Positions 27,954 through 36,399 of a DNA stretch of 64,000 nucleotides are shown here, one piece after another. Both the position numbers and the translations under genes were made by a program. Under the pieces are notes generated by a model. The model did not search any database and had not been told where the DNA came from. It saw only the letters and a program-made list of their open reading frames with translations. The stretch comes from Streptomyces sp. ALI-76-A (GTDB lineage Bacteria; Actinomycetota; Actinomycetes; Streptomycetales; Streptomycetaceae): contig NZ_JASVWB010000002.1 in NCBI RefSeq assembly GCF_030287445.1, positions 2,418,001-2,482,000 of the forward strand, in the 5' to 3' direction. The stretch's first letter is position 1; each line of letters starts with the position of its first letter.

Positions 27954-28036
27954 GGTTGTGGGGGTCACGGTTGTGGGGGTCACGGTTGTGGGGGTCACGG
28001 CTGCGGGAGTCACGGCTGCGGGAGTCACGGCTGCGG
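27954..28036. repeat. 15-bp tandem repeat at the 3' end of the DsbA-like gene
   Basis: Three copies of GGTTGTGGGGGTCAC and two of GGCTGCGGGAGTCAC occupy 27954-28028, with a partial sixth unit to 28036. Read on the gene's strand, each unit resembles the gene's last codons, CAG CCG TGA plus six bases. The array therefore looks like repeated duplication of the stop region. Confidence 0.9.
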
Positions 28037-28741
28037 TACCGCGCAGCCGTCGGGGCCGCACGCCTCGGCGGCGCCCTCGTCGATCAGCTTCAGCGGTGAC
28101 CGCTCGGCCCACGCCTGGGCCAGGGCCTGGGCGAAGACCTCCGCGGGCTGCGCGCCGGAGACGCCGTAGGCACGGTCCAGGACGAAGAAGGGCACGCCGC
28201 TCGCTCCGAGCTGGGCGGCCTCGCGTTCGTCGGCGCGGACCTCGTCGGCGTACGCGGCCGGGTCGGCGAGCACCGCGCGGGCGGCGTCGGCGTCCAGGCC
28301 GGCGGCGACGGCCAGGTCCACCAGCCGCTCGTGGCCCTCGGCGAAGACGGACCGCTCCTCGGCGAAGTTGGCCCGGTACAGGAGCTGGATGAGCGCGTCC
28401 TGCTTACCCTGCTCCTTGGCGAAGTGGAGCAGGCGGTGCATGTCGAAGGTGTTGCCGTGGTCGCGGCCCCGCGTCCGGTACTCCAGGCCCTCGGCGGCGG
28501 CCTGGGCGCCCAGGTTCTCCTCGCCGGCCTGGGCCTGGGCCTGGGTCATGCCGTACTTCTTGGTGAGCATGGTGAGCACGGGCTGGATGTCGCCCGGGGC
28601 GCGGTTCGGGTCCAGCTCGAACGACCGGTGGACGACCTCGACCTGGTCGCGGTGCGGGAAGGCCTCCAGCGCCTTGTCGAAGCGGGCCTTTCCCACGTAG
28701 CACCAGGGGCAGGCGATGTCCGTCCAGATCTCGACGCGCAT
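28025..28741 (-). CDS. DsbA family (FrnE-like) oxidoreductase
   Basis: This is a thioredoxin-fold protein of 238 residues with the redox pair in IACPWCYVGK (Cys11, Cys14). The FrnE/2-hydroxychromene-like body includes GNTFDMHRLLHFAKEQGKQ and GASGVPFFVLDRAYGVSGAQ. There is no signal peptide, so it acts in the cytoplasm. The C terminus adds ACGPDGCAVPQP, a second Cys pair. The stop codon lies inside the first unit of a 15-bp tandem array that continues downstream. ATG 28741 starts directly at the family's usual N terminus. Confidence 0.88.
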   Translation of the reverse strand: MRVEIWTDIACPWCYVGKARFDKALEAFPHRDQVEVVHRSFELDPNRAPGDIQPVLTMLTKKYGMTQAQAQAGEENLGAQAAAEGLEYRTRGRDHGNTFDMHRLLHFAKEQGKQDALIQLLYRANFAEERSVFAEGHERLVDLAVAAGLDADAARAVLADPAAYADEVRADEREAAQLGASGVPFFVLDRAYGVSGAQPAEVFAQALAQAWAERSPLKLIDEGAAEACGPDGCAVPQP

Positions 28742-29443
28742 GGTCTCGGCTCTCTCCAGGTCGGGTGACGGAGCTCCTCCGTCGAGTGGGTGAACGTTCA
28801 AGCAGCGGGGGGCATTCCCGGGGGTGTGGGGCGCGGGGGGTGTGGGGTGTGATGCCTGCGGCGGCCTGTGGGGGTGGGTGGGGGTGCTGCGCGTAGCGCG
28901 TTCGGTCGGGTGGGGGGCGGGGACGGGTCGGGGGTGTCCGTCCTCGGAACGTCGCGGAATGGGGTGTTCGCCGAGGTGCCCTGCGTTGACGCGACAACCG
29001 CTGCGGGCGGACACCCCCGACCCGTCCCCTTCCCGCCGTACGCGGGTGCGGCCCACCTCCCGACCGACCGGGACGGGAGCGGCGGGCCCTCTTCGCCGAC
29101 AAGACGCGGGCAGGGGTGCCTCTTCTCCGGCCGGGTCGGGAGACGTCGGTCACGTCTCGGCCCACGGGCGGCCAGCCCTCGGGGGACCGAGGAGGGTGGC
29201 GACGGTTCACGTCGCGGAGCGGGCGGGGGCGGGCAGCGGGTACGGGCTGGGCGCCGCGTGGCTGCTGGGGCGCTGGGCTGCGCGCTGACCGCGGTGATGA
29301 CGGGCGCCGTGCCCGCCTGGCGGGCGGGCCTGGCGGCCTCAACGCGGCGCGCCTCGCCGTCCTCGGGGTCTCCGACGGGTTCGTCGAGGGGACGCGGCTG
29401 AGCCTGGCCATCAGCGCGGCCCTGCTCACGGTGACGTGCGCGG
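28742..29443. other. Gene-poor 700-bp GC-rich stretch
   Basis: I see no convincing complete gene. The left part (28795-28900) is G-rich simple sequence. The middle (28903-29066) is a nested inverted repeat. The right end shows a possible remnant of a membrane transporter. Open frames in all phases here lack recognisable motifs or consistent starts and are rejected. Confidence 0.6.
28903..29066. repeat. Large nested inverted repeat
   Basis: Bases 28919-28940 and 29008-29029 form a perfect 22-bp inverted repeat; each arm includes CGGGTCGGGGGTGTCCG or its complement. Outer 8-bp arms CGGTCGGG (28903-28910) and CCCGACCG (29059-29066) flank it. The 67-bp loop has further complementary pairs: CCTCGG/CCGAGG (28942-28947, 28971-28976) and GTCGCG/CGCGAC (28951-28956, 28990-28995). 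Those inner pairs cannot both form as simple nested helices. The function is unknown. Confidence 0.8.
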
Positions 29444-29490
29444 TCAGCTGCCGTCTCGCAGGTCGGCCGGCGCGCCGGGCCGGAACGTGA
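29301..29490 (+). pseudogene. Possible C-terminal remnant of an MFS transporter
   Basis: In one forward frame the segment reads GFVEGTRLSLAISAALLTVT and ends in a basic tail. This resembles the last membrane helix of drug-efflux MFS proteins (DHA2 type). Nothing upstream in the same frame continues the similarity. The frame's stop overlaps the end of the opposite-strand DUF1349 gene. Only a weak call is possible. Confidence 0.3.
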
Positions 29491-30052
29491 GGTGGTCGTA
29501 CGTCACCACGCAGCCCTCCCCCACCGGCGCCTGCGCCATGAAGCCGACCAGGGCGGCGCCGGTCTCCTTCTCCTCCCCGAGGGTGAAGAACCGGACGAAG
29601 GTCCAGCGCTCACCGTCGAGGGAGGCGTGGAAGGCGAAGGCCCGGCCGGTGCGGGTGACCCGCAGCCACACGGAACGGCCGTCCACGGCGAAGGAGTTGG
29701 CGTCGTCGGAGTGGCCCCGGGTGACCACCGTGCAGACGGTCGGCACATCCGGGGAGTACTCCAGGCAGAGCTTCGCCCAGGCCCGCTCCCCGACATGGAC
29801 GTACAGCACGCCCGCGTCGAAGGCCCCGGTGAACCCGACCGTGACCCGGGCGATCAGCTGGAAGTCCCCGTCGGGCGCCCCGAGCAGCCGGGGCGCGTCG
29901 GAGGCGGGGTCCAGTTCCTCGCCGGTGGGCGGCACGAAGCGGTCCTGGCGCGGACCGGCCCGTCCGGTGAGCACACCGTCCGCGTAGGTCCAGTCACCGT
30001 CGGGCCCGAAGGGGCTCAGGGGGAAGGGCAGTTCGGGAAGTGCGATGTCCAT
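29444..30052 (-). CDS. DUF1349 domain protein
   Basis: This 202-residue protein matches the DUF1349 beta-sandwich family, a lectin-like fold related to C-terminal domains of GH43 enzymes. It contains DGDFQLIARVTVGFTGAFDA, WAKLCLEYSPDVPTVCTVVT, VWLRVTRTGRAFAFHASLDG and GFMAQAPVGEG. There is no signal peptide, so it is probably cytoplasmic. ATG 30052 (MDIALPELPFPLSPFG) is chosen because upstream codons translate repeat-like DNA. It precedes, on the other side of a repeat, the semialdehyde dehydrogenase gene. Its role is unknown; sugar binding or isomerisation is a guess. Confidence 0.75.
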   Translation of the reverse strand: MDIALPELPFPLSPFGPDGDWTYADGVLTGRAGPRQDRFVPPTGEELDPASDAPRLLGAPDGDFQLIARVTVGFTGAFDAGVLYVHVGERAWAKLCLEYSPDVPTVCTVVTRGHSDDANSFAVDGRSVWLRVTRTGRAFAFHASLDGERWTFVRFFTLGEEKETGAALVGFMAQAPVGEGCVVTYDHLTFRPGAPADLRDGS

Positions 30053-30083
30053 CGGCCAAGTCTCCAAGGGCCAGTCGAGTTGC

Positions 30084-30135
30084 CAAGGGTGCGGGGAACT
30101 GCGCGGCCGGCCACGACGGACCGGCAGCACAGCAA
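30084..30135. repeat. Degenerate copy of a dispersed intergenic repeat
   Basis: GTGCGGGGAACTGCGCGGCC followed by GGCCACGACGGACCGGCAGC resembles the longer element at 50745-50825, which has GGCGCGGGGAACCGCGTGGC and GGCCACGAACGACCCGCGGC. Both look like one interspersed family. Confidence 0.5.
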
Positions 30136-30157
30136 CTGCCCGCAACCCTGCGGCGCG

Positions 30158-31741
30158 TTACCGCTCCAGACGCCCGTTGAACCGGCGGGGCAGCCCCAGC
30201 GGGTTGTCGTCCCGCAGCTCGGGCGGCAGCAGCGCCTGCGGCGCGTTCTGGTACGCGACCGGCCGCAGCCACCGCTCGATCGCGGTACCGCCGACGGACG
30301 TGGACGTGGACGTGGTCGCCGGGTAGGGACCGCCGTGGTGCTGGGCCGGAGCCACAGCGACCCCCGTGGGCCAGCCGTTCACCAGCACGCGGCCGGCCAG
30401 CGGCGTGAGCTCGGCGAGGATCTCCGCGCCGCGTCCCTCACCGGCGGCCTCCTCGGCGGACAGCTGCACGGTCGCCGTCAGGTTGCCCGGCAGCCGCGAC
30501 AGCACCGACTTGACCTCGGCCTCGTCGTCGTAGCGGGCCACGACGGTGACCGGTCCGAAGCACTCTTCCAGCAGCAGGTCGTACTCCCCCTGCTGGGTCA
30601 GCCTGCCGGCCGGTACCGTCAGGAAGCCGGGGCTCACCGTGTGCTCGCCGCCCGCGCCCGGCGTGACCGGTGAGTCGACGTCGGGCAGCTCGGTCCGCTC
30701 GGTGACACCCGCGATGAAGTTGTCCCGCATCCGGTGGTCGAGCAGGACGCCCGCGTCGGTGTCGCTGACCGCGTCCGTGAGCGACTTGACCAGGCCGTCG
30801 CCCGCGGCGCCGGAGGGCACCAGCACCAGGCCCGGCTTCACGCAGAACTGCCCGACACCGAGCGTCATCGACCCGGCGAGCCCGGTGCCGATCGCCTCGG
30901 CGCGCTCGGCGGCCGCCGCCTCCGTGACGACGACGGGGTTCAGCGAGCCCAGCTCGCCGTGGAACGGGATCGGCACCGGCCGCGCGGCGGCGGCGTCGAA
31001 CAGCGCGCGCCCGCCCCGGATGGAGCCGGTGAAGCCCGCGGCCGAGACCAGCGGGTGCTTGATCAGTTCGATGCCCGCCTCGAAGCCGTGCACGAGGCCC
31101 ACGACGCCCTCGGGGATGCCCTGGGCGGCGGCGGCCCGGCGCAGCACCGACGCGACCAGCTCGGACAGGCCCGGGTGGTCGGGGTGGGCCTTGACGACCA
31201 CCGGGCAGCCCGCGCCCAGCGCGCTCGCGGTGTCGCCGCCGGCGACGGAGAAGGCGAAGGGGAAGTTGGAGGCCGAGTAGACGGCGACGACACCCAGCGG
31301 CACCTTGTAGCGGCGCAGGTCCGGGATCGGCGGGGTCGCGGTGTCGTCGGGGTGGTTGATGACGACGTCCAGGAAGGCGCCCTCGTCGACGATGTCCGCG
31401 AAGGCCCGCAGCTGGTAGCAGGTGCGGGCGAGCTCGCCGGTCAGCCGGACCGGACCGAGCGCGGTCTCCGCGTCGGCGGCCTCGACGAGGTGGTCCCTGG
31501 ACGCCTCCAGGCCGTCGGCGGCGGCGCGCAGGAAGGCCGAGCGGACCGCGCGGTCGGCGAGAGCGCCCCGCGCCTCGTGCGCGGCGCGGACGGTGGCGTC
31601 CACCTCCTCAGCTGTGGCCTCCACCGCAACCTGTTCACGCTGCTTCCCGGTTCGGGGGTCGACACTCCAGACTGGTGCTGCTGCCACCGCGGGTCCCTCC
31701 ACGTATGTATTGCCGCTGCTTTGCCGCAGTTCTTGGGTCAT
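30158..31741 (-). CDS. Aldehyde dehydrogenase, 2-oxoglutarate semialdehyde type
   Basis: This NAD(P)-dependent dehydrogenase has 527 residues. Its best family fit is the ketoglutarate semialdehyde/2,5-dioxopentanoate dehydrogenases that end oxidative pentose and hexarate pathways. The catalytic glutamate lies in PIPFHGELGSLNPVVV and the cysteine in TLGVGQFCVKPGLVLV. VYSASNFPFAFSVAGGDTAS is characteristic of this subgroup. ATG 31741 gives MTQELRQSSGNTYVEGP. It is divergent from an IclR regulator. It probably completes the pathway of the dehydratases at 61-63.7 kb (inference). Confidence 0.85.
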   Translation of the reverse strand: MTQELRQSSGNTYVEGPAVAAAPVWSVDPRTGKQREQVAVEATAEEVDATVRAAHEARGALADRAVRSAFLRAAADGLEASRDHLVEAADAETALGPVRLTGELARTCYQLRAFADIVDEGAFLDVVINHPDDTATPPIPDLRRYKVPLGVVAVYSASNFPFAFSVAGGDTASALGAGCPVVVKAHPDHPGLSELVASVLRRAAAAQGIPEGVVGLVHGFEAGIELIKHPLVSAAGFTGSIRGGRALFDAAAARPVPIPFHGELGSLNPVVVTEAAAAERAEAIGTGLAGSMTLGVGQFCVKPGLVLVPSGAAGDGLVKSLTDAVSDTDAGVLLDHRMRDNFIAGVTERTELPDVDSPVTPGAGGEHTVSPGFLTVPAGRLTQQGEYDLLLEECFGPVTVVARYDDEAEVKSVLSRLPGNLTATVQLSAEEAAGEGRGAEILAELTPLAGRVLVNGWPTGVAVAPAQHHGGPYPATTSTSTSVGGTAIERWLRPVAYQNAPQALLPPELRDDNPLGLPRRFNGRLER

Positions 31742-31752
31742 CCACCAGGGTC

Positions 31753-31793
31753 GTTCGATATGCTGAACGCTGTCTCTGATGATGAATATGCTG
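31753..31793. promoter_or_regulatory. Operator-like repeats between the dehydrogenase and IclR genes
   Basis: The 91-bp divergent region has an inverted repeat GTTC-N8-GAAC (31753-31768). A direct repeat, ATATGCTG, occurs at 31758-31765 and 31786-31793, 28 bp apart. The region is AT-richer than its flanks. Control by the adjacent IclR protein is the obvious hypothesis. Confidence 0.45.
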
Positions 31794-31832
31794 TTGGAGA
31801 CTATTTCCCGTCGAACGAAGGGGTCAAGGGCG

Positions 31833-32606
31833 ATGTCGGCAGTCGAGACAGGCGGCGGGGCGCAGGTCAAGTCCGCGGTACGGACGGTTGAACTGCTCGA
31901 GTACTTCGCCGGACGCCCCGGTATGCACTCCCTGGCCGCGGTCCAGGAGGCCGTCGGGTACCCCAAGTCCAGTCTGTACATGCTGCTGCGCACCCTGGTG
32001 GAGCTGGGCTGGGTGGAGACGGACGCGACGGGCACGCGGTACGGCATCGGCGTACGGGCGCTGCTGGTGGGCACCTCGTACATCGACGGTGACGAGGTGG
32101 TCGCGGCGGCCCGGCCGACGCTGGACCGGCTGTCGGACGACACCACGGAGACCATCCACCTGGCGCGGCTGGACGGTACCAACGTCGTCTACCTCGCCAC
32201 CCGCCAGTCGCAGCACTACCTGCGCCCCTTCACCCGGGTCGGCCGCCGCCTGCCCGCGCACTCCACGTCGCTCGGCAAGGCGCTGCTCAGCACCTACACG
32301 GACGAACAGGTGCGCAAGATGCTCCCGGAGACACTGCCGGCGCTGACCGAGAACACGATCACCGACCGGGAGCAGCTCATCGAGGAGCTGCACCAGGTCA
32401 GAGACCAGGGCATCGCCGTCGACCGCGAGGAGAACACGCTGGGGCTGCGCTGCTTCGGCGTGGCGATCCCCTACCGCACGCCCGCGCGGGACGCGATCAG
32501 CTGCTCCGTGCCGGTGGCGCGGCTCACCCCCGCGCACGAGCAGATGGTGAAGGACGCGCTGTTCGACGCCCGTGACCGGCTGACCCTCGCCACCCGGAGG
32601 CTGTGA
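31833..32606 (+). CDS. IclR family transcriptional regulator
   Basis: This 257-residue regulator has an N-terminal winged helix (VKSAVRTVELLEYFAGRP, VGYPKSSLYMLLRTLVELGW). The C-terminal effector domain includes YLRPFTRVGRRLPAHSTSLG, ITDREQLIEELHQVRDQG and DREENTLGLRCFGVAIPYRT. ATG 31833 (MSAVETGG) is taken as start; an in-frame ATG at 31779 would add 18 atypical residues. Being divergent from the semialdehyde dehydrogenase, it probably controls that gene in response to a sugar acid. Confidence 0.88.
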   Translation: MSAVETGGGAQVKSAVRTVELLEYFAGRPGMHSLAAVQEAVGYPKSSLYMLLRTLVELGWVETDATGTRYGIGVRALLVGTSYIDGDEVVAAARPTLDRLSDDTTETIHLARLDGTNVVYLATRQSQHYLRPFTRVGRRLPAHSTSLGKALLSTYTDEQVRKMLPETLPALTENTITDREQLIEELHQVRDQGIAVDREENTLGLRCFGVAIPYRTPARDAISCSVPVARLTPAHEQMVKDALFDARDRLTLATRRL

Positions 32607-32610
32607 ATCC

Positions 32611-33081
32611 ATGGAGGTCGTACTCCGCGAGGTCCACGACAGCGACCTGCCGGTCTTCTTCCGGCAGCTGAACGACCCGGAGGCGCTGCACATGGCGGCC
32701 TTCACGCCGGTGGATCCCGCCGACCGGGACGCCTTCGACGCCCGCTGGAAGCGGATCCGGTCCTCGGACGTCGTGGCGCGGACGGTGCTGGCCGACGGTG
32801 ACGTGGTGGGCAGCGCGATGGTGTACGGGGAGCCGGGCGAGCGCGAGGTGACGTACTGGGTGGACCGCGCGTACTGGGGGCGGGGCGTGGCCACCGCCGC
32901 CCTGCGCGGGCTGCTGGCCGAGGTGCCGGAACGCCCGCTGTACGCCCGCGCCGCCGCCGACAACCAGGGCTCGCTGCGCGTCCTGGAGAAGTGCGGCTTC
33001 CGGGCGACCGCGCGGGCGCGGGGCGTGGCGAGCGCCCGGGGCGGGGAGATCGACGAGGTCGTGCTGTCCCTGAAGGGGTGA
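32611..33081 (+). CDS. GNAT family N-acetyltransferase
   Basis: This is a 156-residue acetyltransferase of the RimJ/RimL-like group. It starts MEVVLREVHDSDLPVFFRQL, and has the acetyl-CoA loop in YWGRGVATAALRGLL and the C-terminal signature NQGSLRVLEKCGFR. It begins 5 bp after the IclR stop, so co-transcription is likely, but no functional link to sugar acids is evident. The substrate is unknown. Confidence 0.85.
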   Translation: MEVVLREVHDSDLPVFFRQLNDPEALHMAAFTPVDPADRDAFDARWKRIRSSDVVARTVLADGDVVGSAMVYGEPGEREVTYWVDRAYWGRGVATAALRGLLAEVPERPLYARAAADNQGSLRVLEKCGFRATARARGVASARGGEIDEVVLSLKG

Positions 33082-33136
33082 GGTGTCCCGAGTCGGGCGG
33101 GCGTTCATGAACACCCGATGAGAAAGGCGACGGAAG

Positions 33137-33163
33137 GGAACGTTCCGGTCGTTCTCGCTCGTC
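33137..33163 (+). promoter_or_regulatory. ECF-type promoter-like sequence before the penicillin-binding protein
   Basis: GGAAC (33137-33141) and CGTC (33160-33163) are separated by 18 bp, resembling promoters of the cell-envelope sigma factor SigE of Streptomyces. The predicted transcript would start very near the ATG at 33176. GGAACGTTCC is also a palindrome. Confidence 0.3.
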
Positions 33164-33175
33164 TGTCCGGGTGGG

Positions 33176-34624
33176 ATGAACAAGACGATCAGGCGCGCCT
33201 CCGTCTTCACGCTGCTACTGGTGCTCTCCCTGCTGGGCAGGGCGACCTGGGTGCAGTTCTACGACGGCCGGGCGCTCGCGGACGACAAGGACAACCGGCG
33301 CAACGCGATCGAGACGTACGCGGAGCCGCTCGGGAACATCATCGTGGCCGGCGAGTCGATCACCGGTTCCGCGCGGACGAAGGGCAGCGACCTCAGGTAC
33401 AAACGCACGTACACGGACGGCAGCCTCTACGCCGCGGTGACGGGCTACGCCTCGCAGGCGTACGCACCCACCCAGCTGGAGGGCATCTACCAGGACCTCC
33501 TCAACGGCACGGACACCCGGCTGAAGACGGTGATGGACACGGTCACCAACGAGCGGGCCGAGCCGGGCAACGTGGTGACGACGATCGATCCGGACGTGCA
33601 GAAGGCGGCGTACGACGCGCTCGGGGAGAAGAAGGGCGCGGCCGTCGCGATCGACCCGGGCACCGGGAGGATCCTCGCGGTGGTGTCGACGCCGTCGTAC
33701 GACCCCTCCTCGCTGACCGACGCCAACACCGCCGGGCCGGCCTGGAAGCAGCTCAACGCGGACGCGGACAAGCCGCTGACCAACCGCGCGCTGCGCCAGC
33801 CGCTGCCGCCGGGCTCGACGTTCAAGCTGGTCGTGGCGGCGGCCGCGCTGGAGGACGGGCTGTACGCGTCGGTGGACGAGAAGACGGACAGCCCGAACCC
33901 GTACCCGCTGCCGGGCACGACCAGGTACCTGGACAACGAGAACGCGAGCGCGCCCTGCGCGGACGCCACGATCCGTACGGCGCTGCGGTACTCGTGCAAC
34001 AACGTCTTCGGGAAGATGGCCGTCGACCTGGGCCAGGACAAGCTCAAGGCGATGGCGGAGAAGTTCGGCTTCAACGACCAGGCGCAGGACGTGCCGGTAC
34101 GGGCCTACCCGAGTGTCTACCCCTCGGACATGGACGAGTCGTCCACGGCCCTGACCGGCATCGGCCAGTTCGACGTCACCGCCACCCCGCTCCAGATGGC
34201 CATGGTGACGGCGGCGCTGGCCAACGGCGGCAAGCTGGTCTCGCCGCACCTGGTGTCGCAGATCACCGACAGCGGCGGTGACGTCCTGGAGAACTACGAC
34301 GACGCGGGCGCCGAGGAGATCGTCAGCTCCTCGACCGCCGAGCAGTTGGAGTCGGCGATGCGGACGGTCGTCGAGGAGGGCACCGGTACGAACGCGCGGA
34401 TCTCCGGCGCGACGGTGGGCGGCAAGACGGGCACGGCCCAGCACGGCGAGAACAACAGCCGCACGCCGTACGCCTGGTTCACGTCGTACGGCAAGGCCGA
34501 CGGCAAGGAGGTCGCCGTGGCGGTGGTCGTGGAGCAGTCGGACGCGGCGCGCTCGGAGGTCAGCGGCAACGGGCTGGCGGCGCCGGTGGCCAGGGCGGTG
34601 ATGGAGGCGGCGCTCGGGAAGTAG
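33176..34624 (+). CDS. Penicillin-binding transpeptidase (PbpA/FtsI-like)
   Basis: This 482-residue D,D-transpeptidase cross-links peptidoglycan. An N-terminal membrane anchor (RASVFTLLLVLSLLGRATWV) is followed by a short dimerisation domain. The transpeptidase domain holds all three motifs: SxxK in PPGSTFKLVV (Ser214, Lys217), SxN in ALRYSCNNVFG, and KTG in VGGKTGTAQHGEN (Lys417). The length fits small class B PBPs such as PbpA. It stands alone, with a strong terminator after it. Confidence 0.93.
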   Translation: MNKTIRRASVFTLLLVLSLLGRATWVQFYDGRALADDKDNRRNAIETYAEPLGNIIVAGESITGSARTKGSDLRYKRTYTDGSLYAAVTGYASQAYAPTQLEGIYQDLLNGTDTRLKTVMDTVTNERAEPGNVVTTIDPDVQKAAYDALGEKKGAAVAIDPGTGRILAVVSTPSYDPSSLTDANTAGPAWKQLNADADKPLTNRALRQPLPPGSTFKLVVAAAALEDGLYASVDEKTDSPNPYPLPGTTRYLDNENASAPCADATIRTALRYSCNNVFGKMAVDLGQDKLKAMAEKFGFNDQAQDVPVRAYPSVYPSDMDESSTALTGIGQFDVTATPLQMAMVTAALANGGKLVSPHLVSQITDSGGDVLENYDDAGAEEIVSSSTAEQLESAMRTVVEEGTGTNARISGATVGGKTGTAQHGENNSRTPYAWFTSYGKADGKEVAVAVVVEQSDAARSEVSGNGLAAPVARAVMEAALGK

Positions 34625-34632
34625 GCGTCGGT

Positions 34633-34662
34633 GGGGGGCGGTTCCGCCGGGAACCGCCCCCC
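34633..34662. terminator. Bidirectional terminator between convergent genes
   Basis: A perfect 13-bp stem, GGGGGGCGGTTCC and GGAACCGCCCCCC, has loop GCCG. It sits between the stop codons of the convergent penicillin-binding protein and permease genes and could serve both. Confidence 0.8.
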
Positions 34663-34667
34663 GCGCC

Positions 34668-36125
34668 TCACTTGACGCCCAGGACCTGCTCGATCGGGTC
34701 GATGGCGAAGTACACCAGGAACAGGGCGGCCGTCCCCCACAGCAGCCAGTGGACCTCCTTGGCCTTGCCGAGGACGGCCTTGATCAGCACGTAGGCGAGG
34801 AAGCCGGCGCCGATGCCGTTGGTGATGGAGTACGTGAACGGCATCACGGCGATGGTCAGGAACGCCGGGATGGCGATCTCGTACCGGTCCCAGTCGATGT
34901 GCTTGACCTGGGTCATCATCAGGAAGCCGACGGCGACCAGGGCGGGGGCCGCCGCCTGGAGCGGGACGATGGTGAGCAGCGGGGTCAGGAACAGGGCCAG
35001 GGCGAACAGGCCGCCGGTGACCACGTTGGAGAAGCCGGTGCGCGAGCCCTCACCGACACCGGCCGCCGACTCGATGTAGGAGGTGGCGGAGGAGGACGAG
35101 GCCGCGCCGCCCGCGACCGCGGCGGCGCCGTCGATGAGCAGGACCCGGCCGAGGTGGGGGACCTTGCCCTCCTCGTCGAGGAGACCCGCCTCGGCGCTGA
35201 CGCCGACGACCGTGCCCATGGTGTCGAAGAAGTCGGACAGGATCAGCGTGAAGATCAGCAGGACCACGGTGATGACGCCGACACCGGGCGCACCGAAGGC
35301 GCCGAACAGGCTGAAGTGACCGATCAGTCCGAAATCGGGCGTATCGACGATCTTGTCGGGCCACGCGGGGGTGGTCAGGCCCCAGGTCTTCACGTCGGCG
35401 GCGGAGTTGATGATCATCGCGAGGAACGTCATGGCCACGATGGAGATCAGGATGGCGCCCTTGACCTTGCGGGCGAGCAGTCCGATCGTCAGCAGCACGC
35501 CGAGGCAGAACACGAGGATGGGCCACCCGGTGAGGCTGCCGGTGCCGCCGAGCTGGACCGGGACGGTGGTGTTCGCCACGTCGGGGATGCGGGTGACGAA
35601 CCCGGCGTCGACGAAGCCGATGAAGGCGATGAACAGGCCGATGCCGACGCTGATCGCCTGCTTGAGCTGGTGCGGGATGGCCCGCATCACGGCTTCGCGC
35701 AGTCCGGTGACCACCAGGACACAGATCAGCAGGCCCTCGATGACGATGAGGCCCATCGCGTCGTCCCAGCTCATCAGCGGGGCGATCTGGAAGGCGACGA
35801 CCGCGTTGAGGCCGAGGCCGGCGGCGAGCGCGAGGGGCAGATTGCCCCCGATGCCCATGATGACCGTCATCACCGCGGCCACCAGGGCGGTGGCCGTGGT
35901 CAGTTGGACCGCATCCAGCTGGTGGCCGAACTTGTCCTTCGCGCTGCCGAGGATGAGCGGATTCAGGACAAGGATGTAGGCCATCGTGAAGAAGGTGGCG
36001 AAGCCGCCCCGTATCTCCCGGCCGACGGTGGATCCCCGCTCGGAGATCCGGAAGAACCGGTCGACGGCGTTCGCCCCCGGTGGCGGGGCACTTGGCCGGT
36101 CGGCCGTCTTCTCGGTCTCGGACAT
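34668..36125 (-). CDS. NCS2 purine permease (AzgA/PbuG type)
   Basis: This 485-residue membrane protein is related to hypoxanthine/guanine/adenine permeases. Features are GREIRGGFATFFTMAYILVL at the first helix, NLPLALAAGLGLNAVVAFQI in helix 3, LILSDFFDTMGTVVGVSAEA, and GVGEGSRTGFSNVVTGGLFA, which are AzgA-like signatures. About twelve hydrophobic segments are seen. No purine riboswitch-like structure was recognised in the 274-bp upstream region shared with the divergent sigma factor gene. Confidence 0.9.
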   Translation of the reverse strand: MSETEKTADRPSAPPPGANAVDRFFRISERGSTVGREIRGGFATFFTMAYILVLNPLILGSAKDKFGHQLDAVQLTTATALVAAVMTVIMGIGGNLPLALAAGLGLNAVVAFQIAPLMSWDDAMGLIVIEGLLICVLVVTGLREAVMRAIPHQLKQAISVGIGLFIAFIGFVDAGFVTRIPDVANTTVPVQLGGTGSLTGWPILVFCLGVLLTIGLLARKVKGAILISIVAMTFLAMIINSAADVKTWGLTTPAWPDKIVDTPDFGLIGHFSLFGAFGAPGVGVITVVLLIFTLILSDFFDTMGTVVGVSAEAGLLDEEGKVPHLGRVLLIDGAAAVAGGAASSSSATSYIESAAGVGEGSRTGFSNVVTGGLFALALFLTPLLTIVPLQAAAPALVAVGFLMMTQVKHIDWDRYEIAIPAFLTIAVMPFTYSITNGIGAGFLAYVLIKAVLGKAKEVHWLLWGTAALFLVYFAIDPIEQVLGVK

Positions 36126-36399
36126 GGCTGTCGCTCCTTGGTGCCTGAGTGATCGGTGTGCGGATGCTGGCTGGATTGTTCCCTCGTTGAACCCGCCCCA
36201 GGTTTTCTCCGTGTTACGGAATCGGGGCCGGTCGAGGCCGGACGACCCTACGGTGTTCGAAGGCCCGTACGAACCAAACAGTCGGTCGCTGCTACGCTTC
36301 CGGATCTCGTCCGGGCCACCTCCGGATGATCACATGTCGGTCACATGACACACGCAGGCGCCCTGAGGGTGCCCGTGCCGCCGTGAGGAGAGGTCGCCC

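Noticed and set aside
27954..28036. CRISPR-like array
   Set aside because: The units are only 15 bp and contiguous with no spacers, and no cas genes are present.
28868..29401. Long forward open frames in the gene-poor stretch
   Set aside because: They are low-complexity Gly/Arg/Pro translations in several frames, cross an inverted repeat, and show no motif.
31742..32182. N-terminal extension of the aldehyde dehydrogenase into the IclR gene
   Set aside because: The added residues are the antisense of the regulator; the family N terminus begins at 31741.
36126..36399. Purine riboswitch upstream of the permease
   Set aside because: No aptamer-like conserved sequence was found; the 274 bp appear to be an ordinary divergent promoter region.
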